Assembly: GCA_016933025.1 (NCBI GenBank)
Contig: JAFGBT010000043.1
Coordinates: 1 to 64,000, forward strand
Reading direction: 5' to 3'
DNA from: Spirochaetota bacterium
GTDB lineage: Bacteria; Spirochaetota; UBA4802; UBA5550
DNA: 64,000 nucleotides
The notes below the pieces were generated by a model. The model was given only the letters and a program-made list of their open reading frames with translations, had not been told where the DNA came from and made no database searches. Numbering within the stretch: the first letter of the stretch is position 1; each line of letters starts with the position of its first letter. This document shows, piece by piece, positions 45,804 to 54,776 of the stretch. A program made the position numbers and the translations under genes.

Positions 45804-46912
45804 AACGCAAAGTGCTGATTATTGGGACGATCGCCCTGGCGGCGCTCGTTTCGGTTTTCATATATTACTGGCATAGCATGCGGACAAGAAACGCCGTTGA
45901 GCTGCTTATCCAGAAAAAAAAGATCATCAATATCCTCGTCGCAGGCAACAATGTCTTCAACGATCACATGCATAAATTTTTCGCGATCGTCAGTATAAAC
46001 CCGGACAACAACAGGGTCGGCATCACCTTTATACCCCCGGCGTTTAAAATCCGGCTCGATGACGACGGCGACAACTGCGCGCCGATCGACAGGACGGTGG
46101 TGTACAATTTCAACAGGCTGCGGTACTCGCTCCAGAAAGACCTGAAACTGAATATTCCATTCTACCTGGAGCTCTACGGGGCCGATGTCGAGCGTATCGT
46201 TGACCTCATCGAGGGAGTGAACCTCTTTGTCCTCGATCAGTTTAAGGACGACTCGTCTTCCCGGATGGGGGCAAGCTACTTTGACGGGCGAAAGGTGATG
46301 CGGTATATAAATTCTGTTGAGAAGAATTCGATATACCTGAAATATGACCGGATTCTTGACGTGCTGATGACCATGTACAAAGAGCGAGAGGACCTGGAGC
46401 GCCTCAATACCCTCGAGTTCATGCAGGTGCTCATGAATTCCATCAAGACAAATCTCCTGCCGCGCGAGGTGATGAAGCTGGGCGAAATAATATTCAGGGA
46501 CGGGGATGTAATCGCGACGGTGCTGCCCGGTTTTTTCAAGGACGGGTATTATGTCATGGACGATATCACGTTCCGGATATACGAAAAGGAATATATCACC
46601 CAGCTAATAGTCGACAGGAACGAAAAAGAAATAGACGCGTCAATTAAGATAAAAATCCTGAATGGAACGGACGTGCCCGGCCTTGCTCGGAAGATGCGCG
46701 AGAGCATGATCAGGGAGGGATTGAATGTGGTCGAGTTCGGGACCTCCCCGTTCCGGAAAATGGGGAAATCGATCATCATCAACCGGCGCGCGAACATTGC
46801 GGCGGTTAACCGCGTCGCGGAGTTGACGGGAATAGAGAACGTTTATCATGTCATAGATAACACTCAGCTGCACAATATAATGATTATCATTGGCGAGGAC
46901 ATGGCGGAGTGA
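45800..46912 (+). CDS. LytR-CpsA-Psr-like protein with LytR_C domain
   Basis: The 370-residue protein has an N-terminal membrane anchor (about 5-25), a central LCP-like alpha/beta domain (about 40-240), and a C-terminal LytR_C module (about 285-365, IKILNGTDVPGLA). LCP proteins transfer glycan polymers onto peptidoglycan. Here several of the family's conserved arginine and aspartate residues are hard to find, so activity is uncertain. GTG start and stop each overlap a neighbour by four bases, so it is translated with nadD and rsfS. Confidence 0.8.
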   Translation: MKRKVLIIGTIALAALVSVFIYYWHSMRTRNAVELLIQKKKIINILVAGNNVFNDHMHKFFAIVSINPDNNRVGITFIPPAFKIRLDDDGDNCAPIDRTVVYNFNRLRYSLQKDLKLNIPFYLELYGADVERIVDLIEGVNLFVLDQFKDDSSSRMGASYFDGRKVMRYINSVEKNSIYLKYDRILDVLMTMYKEREDLERLNTLEFMQVLMNSIKTNLLPREVMKLGEIIFRDGDVIATVLPGFFKDGYYVMDDITFRIYEKEYITQLIVDRNEKEIDASIKIKILNGTDVPGLARKMRESMIREGLNVVEFGTSPFRKMGKSIIINRRANIAAVNRVAELTGIENVYHVIDNTQLHNIMIIIGEDMAE

Positions 46913-47271
46913 CAGGGCAGGAGAATATATCAGAGAACGGGATCATCGAAATGACCCGGCGGTGCGCGCGCCTTCTTGACGGCAGAAAGGGGGATGATAT
47001 CCTCATCATTGATTTGAAGAGAGTAAACAGTTATCTCGATTATTTTCTCATAACAACGGGGAATTCGCGGGTTCACTGCAGGGCGATGGCACGCGAGCTT
47101 GAGAAGTTTATGCATGAAAACGGCTGGCGCGTCCGAAACCGGCCGGATCACGAATCTGGATGGATTATACTCGATTTCGGCGAGCTGATCGTCCATATAT
47201 TCACGCAGGAACTGAGGGAATATTACCAGTTGGATAAGCTGTGGGGCGATGCAGAGGTTATTCCATATTAA
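46909..47271 (+). CDS. rsfS: Ribosomal silencing factor RsfS
   Basis: The 120-residue protein binds L14 (uL14) and blocks subunit joining under starvation. It shows the RsfS pattern DILIIDLKRVNSYLDYFLITTGNSRVHC... with RPDHESGWIILDFGELIVHIF. The GTG start overlaps the LCP stop by four bases. Its place after nadD is widely conserved. Confidence 0.94.
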   Translation: MTGQENISENGIIEMTRRCARLLDGRKGDDILIIDLKRVNSYLDYFLITTGNSRVHCRAMARELEKFMHENGWRVRNRPDHESGWIILDFGELIVHIFTQELREYYQLDKLWGDAEVIPY

Positions 47272-47289
47272 TATAAGAGGCGGATGATT

Positions 47290-47730
47290 ATGATTCGCAC
47301 TATATTTGTCGGGGTCATCATCGCAGCGATTGCCGCGGGCGCCGGTTCGTGCACCAGAATAGAGGACAGCATGCAGGCCGTGAAGCCCGAGCTGGTTGCG
47401 AGCAAATTTTTTGAGGCCTGGAAGAACCGGGACTGGGGGGCAGTCTATGAGCTTTCGCACCCCTCCTTCATGCAGAAGGTGCGTATGCAGAAGCTTTCCC
47501 CGGAGCTACGAGCCATGACCGACCGGGAGCTGTTCATATACGAATTCGAGAGGTTCCAGAAAAGCCGTCCGGACATGGTGCTGCGAACGTATGAGATCAG
47601 GTCGGTAACCCCTTATAAAACGGGAGATACAACCTTGTGGGTCGATGCCCTGATCAACGGTAAAAAGAGGATGGTCCCGATCGCTCTGGATGGCATCGCC
47701 CTGAAGGTAGATATGACGCGCATCAGGTGA
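47290..47730 (+). CDS. Putative lipoprotein with an NTF2-like domain
   Basis: The protein of about 146 residues has a lipoprotein signal, with Cys near residue 21 after GAGS, then a short alpha+beta domain (about 35-145) with FFEAWKNRDWGAVYELSHPSF, the helix-turn pattern of NTF2-like or DUF4878-type exported proteins. Function is unknown. ATG 47290 has AGAGG nine bases upstream; ATG 47284 is the alternative. It lies 18 bases after rsfS and may belong to the operon. Confidence 0.6.
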   Translation: MIRTIFVGVIIAAIAAGAGSCTRIEDSMQAVKPELVASKFFEAWKNRDWGAVYELSHPSFMQKVRMQKLSPELRAMTDRELFIYEFERFQKSRPDMVLRTYEIRSVTPYKTGDTTLWVDALINGKKRMVPIALDGIALKVDMTRIR

Positions 47731-47898
47731 TCAGTTGGAGCCTTCAAGCGTGATCGGCGACTAAATACGGATAATAATAAAGTTATTGCCGATTTTATTA
47801 TGTGGGGTTATTATATCCCACGGTATATGTCCGGAGATTTGTGACCGGTATGAATTATGGGCATCCTGCGATAGTAAATGATAAATTGCTGGGGGTGA

Positions 47899-48243
47899 GT
47901 GAAGGTGCTTACGGTCGAATGCAGGGAACAACAAGGCATCTGTGTCCTGACCTTTATCGGCGATCTGATTTTCAACCAGATGGACGATGCTGAGAGAGTG
48001 TTCATGGAGAAAATCGGCACCGGGCTTAAGGTAATCGCCCTCGAATGCAAGCGGCTTAACAGCCTCGATTCCTCCGGGCTCGGACTTTTTATTAAATTTG
48101 CAAAAGAAGCCGGAAAGGCGAATGTGCGGCTGGTCTTTCTGGACATTACCGATCATATATCCGCGCTGTTTGACGTTTCGAAGCTCGATACGATGTTTGA
48201 GACAATGACCGGAACGGAGTTCAGCAAGCTGTATCCCGCCTGA
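47899..48243 (+). CDS. STAS-domain anti-sigma factor antagonist
   Basis: The 114-residue single STAS domain has the SpoIIAA/RsbV pattern with LDSSGLGLFIKF, in which Ser58 is the likely phosphorylation site. In partner switching the unphosphorylated STAS protein traps an anti-sigma kinase; a SpoIIE-type phosphatase removes the phosphate. Two such phosphatases (27156 and 56297) are in the window, though not adjacent. No anti-sigma kinase gene is seen here. GTG at 47899 follows GGGGGTG. The end abuts the convergent hybrid kinase. Confidence 0.9.
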   Translation: MKVLTVECREQQGICVLTFIGDLIFNQMDDAERVFMEKIGTGLKVIALECKRLNSLDSSGLGLFIKFAKEAGKANVRLVFLDITDHISALFDVSKLDTMFETMTGTEFSKLYPA

Positions 48244-50742
48244 TCAGAGTACTTGCCGGATCGTGTCATGCAGGTCTTCAATGCTGTAAGGCTTCGCCAC
48301 GACGCCGCAGAACCCGAAATCCTGATAGCTTGCCATGACCGGGTCATTCGAATACCCGCTGGATACGATGGCCTTAACTGCCGGGTCAAAGGTCTTGAGT
48401 ATCCCGATCGCTTCTTTTCCCCCCATACCGCCCGGGACCGTCAGGTCCATTATTATAAGATCGAAGGGTTTGCCCTCCAGTTTCGCCTTCTTGTACAGCT
48501 CTATGGCCTCCCTGCCGTCCCGGACTCCCCGGACGCTGAAGCCGAGACGGGTCAGTATCTTCAGCCCGACGTCGAGCACCATCTCCTCATCGTCCATCAG
48601 GAGGACGCGTCCCGGTCCCAATTTTGTATTTTCGTTTGATGGTTGCTTAGGGGTGGCAGCGCGCTCGGTCGCCGGAAGAAACACCGAGAAACTGGTCCCT
48701 TTGCCCTCGGTTGACGCTACCGTGATATAGCCGTTATGCTTTTTTACGATAGAGTATATGACCGAGAGGCCGAGCCCGTTTCCATCGTCCTTCGTAGTGA
48801 AGAACGGGTCGAATATCTTGTGAAGCTGTTTTTTGTTTATTCCGTAACCGGTGTCCGTGATTTTTATCACGATGTACTTGCCCGGTTTGAATGAAGCCGT
48901 CTCGTCGGCATTGATTGTGCTGTTTTCCGCCTCAATGGAAATGAAGCCGCCTCCGGGCATGGCCTCCCGCGCGTTAAGAATCAGGTTATGAATGACCTGG
49001 CTGATCTGGCCCTCGTCTATTTCCGCGTTCCACAGGTTTTTTGGAATGGAGAAAGTGCTCCTGATGAGGGAGCCGCGAAGAATGAAGTCGACCGTGTCAA
49101 CCAGGAGATCGCGGATCGACGCAATTTTTTTTATCGGAGCACCGCCCTTGGAGAAGGTGAGGAGCTGCATCGTTAGGTCCCTGGCTCGTTCGGACGCCTT
49201 CTCGGCCTCCGAGAGGATCTCGAAACTCTTGGAGTCGTCAGGGATGTCGAGCTTCGCGATGGATATATTCCCCATGATCGCCGTCAGCAGGTTGTTGAAG
49301 TCGTGAGCGATGCCACCCGCGAACACGCCCAGGGACTCTATCTTGCTCGCCTTGAGGAGCTCGTTCTCAGTCAGCTTGCGCTTTGTGATATCGTGTACGA
49401 TAGACCACATGCCGGTGTTATTACCCTCCTCGTCCTGAATCAGGTAAACACGGAGCTCAACCGGGAAGATCGTCCCGTCTTTCTTGATGTATTCCTTCTC
49501 GAATATGTCCGAGTGTCCTCTGGCCAGGACCTGCTCCGCGATGATTTTTTTCTCCATATCATGCCACTTCAGAGGAGTAAGGTCCCAGAGCGTTTTGGCA
49601 TGAAGCTCGCCGGCAGAGAAGCCGGTCATACTCTGATACGCGGTGTTGAATTCGAGGATTCTTCCGTTCAGGTCAAGGCTGACGAACCCGTCGAGCATGC
49701 TGTCGTACAATTTGCGGTAGCGGCGCTCCGAGGCGAGAAGGTGTCGTTCGATAATTTTCCTGTTCGTGGTATCGTCGAGAAGGATCAGTCCGCGCCCGTC
49801 ACCGCCCAAGGAGGTGTAACGGATCATGACGTCTCGGGTGGTGCCGTCTCCGGCCTGCACCTTCGTCTCGATTGACTCGGCTGTTATCCCTTTGCCCGAT
49901 TGCTTTGTAATATTGTCCCATTCTGATTTAATAATATTACGGTAATCGCCGTCCGGGTACGCAAGTTTCCACCATCGTTCAAGGGTTGTAATTTCATTCC
50001 TGGCGTGGCCGAAAATGGTCGTCTTTTTTTCGTCAGGGAACCGGATGGATCCGTCGTGATTGACTATCATCATAATCTGCGGCGATTCTTCAACCACGCC
50101 ACGGAAGAGCTCTTCGCTCTTTCGGATGGCGTCTTCCGCTGTCCTCGCCCTTTCAAGGGAGAGCTGGTTTATCCTGAAGATCTGGTAGGAGATGATTCCG
50201 CTCATGATAATGGCCACGGTCGTATCGACGAAATAAGCAGCTATGGTATTTTTCGTCAATACGATGGTATCGTGTATGATAAAGAAAAAGACCGCGAATG
50301 TCAGCAGGTTGGCGGTGAAATAGAAAACGATGACATGCTTCATTTTGTCCACTACGAGCGGCGTGAACGAGAGCAGTCCGAGCACGAGTACGATGGACAT
50401 CATCCGATCGACGGAGCTGGAATCATTCAGCTCAATGAAAAAGTATGACCAGATGACGATAAATGATATTATCATGAAAGAATGAGCGGCGATAAGGAAA
50501 TATCCTTTTCGCAATACGAGGAGGACGATAATTAATGTTGCGGAGAGTACTATGACCGGAAGTCTGTAGTATATATTCCAGCAGAATTTGAATGACAGAG
50601 CCATGTAGAGGGGTAGAACGACCAGGAGAATGATGATGGACGTTATCAGCAGGATCTTGGCTTTTTGACGGACAATGAAATCTGCGTCGTCGTATGTCGA
50701 AAGGAAAAGCCGGGTAATTAATGCAAGCGGGTTGTTTTTCAT
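48244..50742 (-). CDS. Membrane hybrid histidine kinase with PAS domains and receiver
   Basis: The protein has five to six membrane helices (about 30-195), two PAS domains (about 220-340 and 345-460), a phosphoacceptor domain with His480 in GIAHDFNN, an HATPase_c domain (GYGINKKQ, GNGLGLSV) and a C-terminal receiver with Asp766 in IMDLTVPGG. The kinase-receiver half is a close paralog of the 14552 gene. The signal is unknown. ATG 50742 is chosen, with GGGG ten bases upstream; a GTG at 50784 extends the frame but lacks a site. A strong promoter lies at 50814-50841. Confidence 0.92.
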   Translation of the reverse strand: MKNNPLALITRLFLSTYDDADFIVRQKAKILLITSIIILLVVLPLYMALSFKFCWNIYYRLPVIVLSATLIIVLLVLRKGYFLIAAHSFMIISFIVIWSYFFIELNDSSSVDRMMSIVLVLGLLSFTPLVVDKMKHVIVFYFTANLLTFAVFFFIIHDTIVLTKNTIAAYFVDTTVAIIMSGIISYQIFRINQLSLERARTAEDAIRKSEELFRGVVEESPQIMMIVNHDGSIRFPDEKKTTIFGHARNEITTLERWWKLAYPDGDYRNIIKSEWDNITKQSGKGITAESIETKVQAGDGTTRDVMIRYTSLGGDGRGLILLDDTTNRKIIERHLLASERRYRKLYDSMLDGFVSLDLNGRILEFNTAYQSMTGFSAGELHAKTLWDLTPLKWHDMEKKIIAEQVLARGHSDIFEKEYIKKDGTIFPVELRVYLIQDEEGNNTGMWSIVHDITKRKLTENELLKASKIESLGVFAGGIAHDFNNLLTAIMGNISIAKLDIPDDSKSFEILSEAEKASERARDLTMQLLTFSKGGAPIKKIASIRDLLVDTVDFILRGSLIRSTFSIPKNLWNAEIDEGQISQVIHNLILNAREAMPGGGFISIEAENSTINADETASFKPGKYIVIKITDTGYGINKKQLHKIFDPFFTTKDDGNGLGLSVIYSIVKKHNGYITVASTEGKGTSFSVFLPATERAATPKQPSNENTKLGPGRVLLMDDEEMVLDVGLKILTRLGFSVRGVRDGREAIELYKKAKLEGKPFDLIIMDLTVPGGMGGKEAIGILKTFDPAVKAIVSSGYSNDPVMASYQDFGFCGVVAKPYSIEDLHDTIRQVL

Positions 50743-50813
50743 ATAGAATAGCCCCAGCGATACGATCCGGCCTGTCCCATGCACCCATCTGCGTCAGGGA
50801 TAATTGTTATGTA

Positions 50814-50841
50814 CTTATACAACGGTTTGGCGGGATGTCAA
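50814..50841 (-). promoter_or_regulatory. Sigma-70-type promoter for the membrane hybrid kinase
   Basis: On the minus strand TTGACA (50841-50836) and TATAAG (50819-50814) are separated by 16 bp, about 70 bases before the kinase start. This also separates the kinase from the upstream transporter genes. Confidence 0.65.
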
Positions 50842-50880
50842 GATATTAATTCGGGCATTTCAGGAGAACACGATCTATGG

Positions 50881-52137
50881 CTACCGCAGAGAGCTCACGA
50901 CAAGCATCAGAGAAAGCGCCGAAATGGCTATCGTAAATAATATCGTCACGGCGTTGGCAAGTCTTGAATTGGCGTATTCACGCATGATCTTCCTGTCGTT
51001 TATAATGATGAGCATGCAAACGAGGATGAAGGGGAGGGCCAGCCCGTTTATGACCTGCGACATCATCATGATGCGGATGAGAGGGATGTCCGGGAAGAGA
51101 ATAACGCCGGCGCCCGTGAATATGAGAAGCGTGTAGAGAATATAGAACTGGGGCGCCTCGGTGAAGTTCTTATCGACGCCGGTTTCCCATCCGAAGCTCT
51201 CGCACACGCTGTAGGCTGTTGAGAGCGGTAGTATAGACGCAGCGAAGAGGGAGGCGTTGAGGAGCCCGAAGGCGAAGAGGAACGAGCAGTATTCCCCGGC
51301 AAGGGGCTTCAGCGCCCGGGCGGCGTCTGCGGCGCTCTGGATCGGCTGGGAGCCGTGGCCGCTGAAGAGGACCGTTCCGCATACAACAATTATAAAAAAG
51401 GCGACAACATTGACGATTATGCAACCGGCGATGGTGTCAATTTTCGAATAGCGGTAATTCTCGGTCTGGATCCCCTTTTCAGCGACCGAGGCCTGCTGGT
51501 AGAACTGCATCCACGGCGCGATGGTGGTCCCTATCACGCCGACGCAAGCAAGTAAGTAGTTGTATTCGAAATGAATCCGCGGCGTGGCAAGCTCACTGAG
51601 AATTTCTGGCCAGGGCTGGCGGACCATGAACCCGGAAATCACATAGCTGATGTAAAAGAGGCAGGCCACCAGGAAGACCTTCTCGACGGATTTGTACGTT
51701 CCCTTGACCACGAGATACCATACGATGCAGGCGCCTGTCGGCACCGAGACGTACTTGCTGACGCCGAAGAGCTCCATGCTTGCCGCTATGCCGGCGAATT
51801 CCGAAATGATATTGCCGAAGTTTGTCAGAAGGATGAGGAACATAAGATAGAAAGTTATTTTGACGCCAAATTTTTCCCTGATCAGGTCAGAAAGGCCCTT
51901 CCCGGTTATCACGCCCATCCTGTTGCACATTTCCTGCACAATGACCAGGGCGATGGTAATCGGTATAAGGGTCCAGAGCAGGGCGTACTTGAAGTTAGCG
52001 CCGGCCAGGGAGTATGTCGTGATGCCGCCGGCGTCGTTGTCGACATTGGCGGTGATGATTCCCGGGCCCATCACGGAAATGAAGAGGAGTGCTCTCTGGA
52101 CCAACGGTTTTGATTTTATCGTGTCGATAATTTTCAT
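50881..52137 (-). CDS. NRAMP-related (SLC11-like) metal transporter, NRMT-like
   Basis: The 418-residue protein has about 11 membrane helices and the NRAMP fold. Helix 1 has DNDAG (residues 33-37) where transition-metal NRAMPs have DPGN. Helix 6 has APWMQ (207-211) where they have MPHN, so the metal-binding Asn and Met are lost. NRAMP-related magnesium transporters are described with such changes. It overlaps the MgtE-N/CBS gene by one base (TAATG), so the two are coupled. I infer a Mg2+ importer with a separate regulatory subunit; transport of another ion cannot be excluded. Confidence 0.85.
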   Translation of the reverse strand: MKIIDTIKSKPLVQRALLFISVMGPGIITANVDNDAGGITTYSLAGANFKYALLWTLIPITIALVIVQEMCNRMGVITGKGLSDLIREKFGVKITFYLMFLILLTNFGNIISEFAGIAASMELFGVSKYVSVPTGACIVWYLVVKGTYKSVEKVFLVACLFYISYVISGFMVRQPWPEILSELATPRIHFEYNYLLACVGVIGTTIAPWMQFYQQASVAEKGIQTENYRYSKIDTIAGCIIVNVVAFFIIVVCGTVLFSGHGSQPIQSAADAARALKPLAGEYCSFLFAFGLLNASLFAASILPLSTAYSVCESFGWETGVDKNFTEAPQFYILYTLLIFTGAGVILFPDIPLIRIMMMSQVINGLALPFILVCMLIIINDRKIMREYANSRLANAVTILFTIAISALSLMLVVSSLR

Positions 52138-53432
52138 TATATTTCTTCTGTCTCTTCGCGTATTTCGGAGAAAACCGACTCGAAGGCATCCTTCATGGTG
52201 ATGATGCCGTGTATCCTGTCGAATTCGTCAACGACAGGCACTGCCGTGAAATTATACTTGTAAAAGATTTCTGCCACGGTTTTCACATGGTCGCTGATTT
52301 TGACCCTGATGACGTTGGCCCTCATGATATCGCTTACGCGCTTTCCGTGCTCGGTTACCAGAAGCTGCTTCAGGGTGACCACGCCTGCCGGGATGTCCCG
52401 GTCGTTCAGTACGTATACATAGTAGATTGACTCGACGTCCGGCGCCATCTGCCTGACTCTGCGCAGCACGGTTCTTACAGTCTCGTGCTCGGCGGCTGAT
52501 ATGAACTCGGTGTTCATGAGGCTCCCCGCGCTACGGTCGGAAAGTTTCAGGAGGTCCTTGATCTGCGCGACCTTGTCCTCCGGGAGCAGGGCGTAGATGG
52601 CGGTGACGGTCTCATACGGCATTTCGTCGAGGAGGTCGACAACCTCGTCCATCGGGGTCTCGTCGAGGATCTTCGCCAGGCGTTCGTGGTCGAGCGATTT
52701 CGCGATCATGAGACGCATTTTCAGTGGGAGCTCCTGTAAAATATCGGATGCGGTGGGGACGTCGAAGGAATTGAATATAAGGAGACGCTCTTCGGCGCCG
52801 AGGTCGACCAGGATGTCCGCAAGGTCAGCAGGGTGGAGCTGGGAGAGCTTCGTGTGGGGGACCTTGAGAGAGAGAGATTTGAAATCCCCTGCTGGCGATA
52901 TCGGCTGGACATATTTCCACTGGATGAATTTATCCCGGAGCTCGTAGGAGAACAGCCAGCGGACTATGGAGGAGAAGAAACGGCCCCACCCGAGCCTCCT
53001 GAGAATCCCCTTGAAGCCGACATCGACATGCACGATCCAGAGCTTGACGCCGTCCTTTAAGATATGGAGGTCGTTCACCCTGACGACTTTCGATCCCGAT
53101 ATATCCACGATCTGCTTGTCCCAGAATGTCTCGCGGATCCTGATCTCGTTTTCGGAGAGCCGGAACGGTTCGAGTGTTTCGTCATGACCCGAGTGATCGA
53201 TTATAACGCAGCGGTCCTCTATGATGTTGCGAACGATCTTCCAGGGATAATAGCGCGGTTCTTTTTGAAAACCGACCTTGACTGCGAGCGCGTTAATTTT
53301 CGGGTACATGCCCCGTATGTCGGCGATGACATCGTATATTCTGCCGATCTTTTCTCCCGATATATCGGCGACCGGAAGGTTGATGATCTGGGAGAGATAG
53401 ATGAATGATGTCTGCCGGACGCTGGCTGCCAT
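52137..53432 (-). CDS. MgtE-N/CBS protein with PRC-barrel-like start
   Basis: The 431-residue soluble protein has a beta-rich, PRC-barrel-like first part (about 1-135), an MgtE intracellular N domain (about 190-300, with LHPADLADILVDLGAEER) and a CBS pair (about 305-425). MgtE itself carries these last two modules as its Mg2+ sensor in front of a membrane domain. Here the membrane part is missing, and the NRAMP-related gene starts in the stop codon. It is probably the cytoplasmic Mg2+-sensing partner. No clear ribosome site precedes the ATG. Confidence 0.85.
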   Translation of the reverse strand: MAASVRQTSFIYLSQIINLPVADISGEKIGRIYDVIADIRGMYPKINALAVKVGFQKEPRYYPWKIVRNIIEDRCVIIDHSGHDETLEPFRLSENEIRIRETFWDKQIVDISGSKVVRVNDLHILKDGVKLWIVHVDVGFKGILRRLGWGRFFSSIVRWLFSYELRDKFIQWKYVQPISPAGDFKSLSLKVPHTKLSQLHPADLADILVDLGAEERLLIFNSFDVPTASDILQELPLKMRLMIAKSLDHERLAKILDETPMDEVVDLLDEMPYETVTAIYALLPEDKVAQIKDLLKLSDRSAGSLMNTEFISAAEHETVRTVLRRVRQMAPDVESIYYVYVLNDRDIPAGVVTLKQLLVTEHGKRVSDIMRANVIRVKISDHVKTVAEIFYKYNFTAVPVVDEFDRIHGIITMKDAFESVFSEIREETEEI

Positions 53433-53635
53433 TGGGGAACCATTCGTAAATTCGATATAAATGTCGGGCGCCGTCGCTATGTATTGTCAGAGCCTCGTGA
53501 GCACACGGTTATTCATCACCATGCCGATTAAATTTTCAACCATAAATGGGGCGAAATAATAAAATTTGACGCCATGGATTCAATATTCAAGACGATTGCC
53601 GCCAAAGCTTCGGCAAAAAGCGATACCGCGGCGGT

Positions 53636-54712
53636 TTACGATCTTTTTGAAAAGAGCATTAGATACAGAAAAAATGCGTATGCAGATATCGCGGCGACAG
53701 AGGCGCCCCTGAAATAAAATCCGAGCGGGGCCATGAGAGTCACAATGACCCAGTGCAGCAGTATCACTCCGCCGGAGTGGAGCCTGATAGGAAAGTCGTC
53801 CCTACGGATGATGACGGCGAGGCCGCTTAAGTTCCATCCGTACAGAGAGACGAGCGCGTGGAGCCTGATGAGGAGCTTGCCGCCCGGAGGCTCGGGAATG
53901 AACATGTAGAGGAGAATATACGCTATGCCGGTTACAGCAGTCATGATCAGGAATAGCGCTCCGGAGCTCAGAAACGCCTTCGGCTGGGCGCCTCTGCCCA
54001 GTCTGGCGTAGAGGCAGAAAATTATTATCACGGTTATAAAAAGCATGGTGGCGATCGCGAGCTCCGCCGCGAACATCTGTAGAAGGATAAATATGAAAAA
54101 GATGATGACCCCCAGGTTGACGGACCAGAAACTGAGATTCTTTACAATGCGCTCCGCCGTCCCTGGGCCCTCTCTCATCATTCCGAACATGACGGACATG
54201 GTGACAAGCGATACGGGAAATGAGAAGCCGAGGAAGAAGACGTCGAGCGTGAGTTTCGGCGAGTGAAAAAGGTGCCAGTATTCATGGTTGCATATGACGA
54301 GGGAGGATAGGATGAGACCGATGGAAAGACAGAGAAGGGACGCCTGCAGGAATTTGTCCGAAACGGGCGATGACTTCCTGAAAAAGTCTATTGGAAAGAA
54401 CGAGAAGCGCGCTATACGCACCCGCTCTACGATAACGGCAATCACGGAGGAGAGGAGAATGGCTGCCGGGTAGAGCTGGAAAAAAGCGGAAACGGCATAG
54501 AGAAGCGACAGGATATAAAAGGTCCTGGTCAGGGCGGTAAAATCGCCTTTCCCTTCGGCATGCATGATGAGGACCGATCCGCCGGCGCAGAGATTAAAGA
54601 GGAAGATGTGGAGCCGCTCGAAATTGTATCCGGGGATAAAAAGGTGAAGGAATCCGAAGCCCAGGGCGGCGGTCATCGTAATCAGAAGGATGAATTTAGT
54701 TGAGGTTTTCAA
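53636..54712 (-). CDS. Polytopic membrane protein of unknown function
   Basis: The 358-residue protein has about ten membrane helices spread over its whole length, with short loops and a single longer cytoplasmic stretch. The conserved-looking residues are His in NHEYWHLFHS and RLHALVSLYGW, which might bind a cofactor or metal, but I do not recognise a family. ATG at 54712. It stands between the NRMT-like operon and a TIGR01777 gene. A weak plus-strand 47-codon frame overlaps its 3' end and is not believed. Confidence 0.6.
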   Translation of the reverse strand: MKTSTKFILLITMTAALGFGFLHLFIPGYNFERLHIFLFNLCAGGSVLIMHAEGKGDFTALTRTFYILSLLYAVSAFFQLYPAAILLSSVIAVIVERVRIARFSFFPIDFFRKSSPVSDKFLQASLLCLSIGLILSSLVICNHEYWHLFHSPKLTLDVFFLGFSFPVSLVTMSVMFGMMREGPGTAERIVKNLSFWSVNLGVIIFFIFILLQMFAAELAIATMLFITVIIIFCLYARLGRGAQPKAFLSSGALFLIMTAVTGIAYILLYMFIPEPPGGKLLIRLHALVSLYGWNLSGLAVIIRRDDFPIRLHSGGVILLHWVIVTLMAPLGFYFRGASVAAISAYAFFLYLMLFSKRS

Positions 54713-54737
54713 GGTTTTATCCTATGTGATCGTTAAT

Positions 54738-54766
54738 GTCATTGCATCGGGACCCCTCGCGATGAC
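54738..54766. repeat. Short dispersed repeat remnant
   Basis: GTCATTGC and GCGATGAC pair at seven of eight positions around 13 bases. The ends match the GTCATyGCGAGC style of the element at 17844-17964. It fills the 64-base gap between two minus-strand genes. Confidence 0.45.
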
Positions 54767-54776
54767 AGCAGCATAA

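Noticed and set aside
50881..52137. Ordinary Mn2+/Fe2+ importer of the MntH type
   Set aside because: DPGN and MPHN ligands are replaced, and the coupled gene encodes an MgtE-type sensor.
53574..53717. Plus-strand open frame of 47 codons
   Set aside because: It overlaps the end of the membrane-protein gene on the other strand and lacks a convincing ribosome site.
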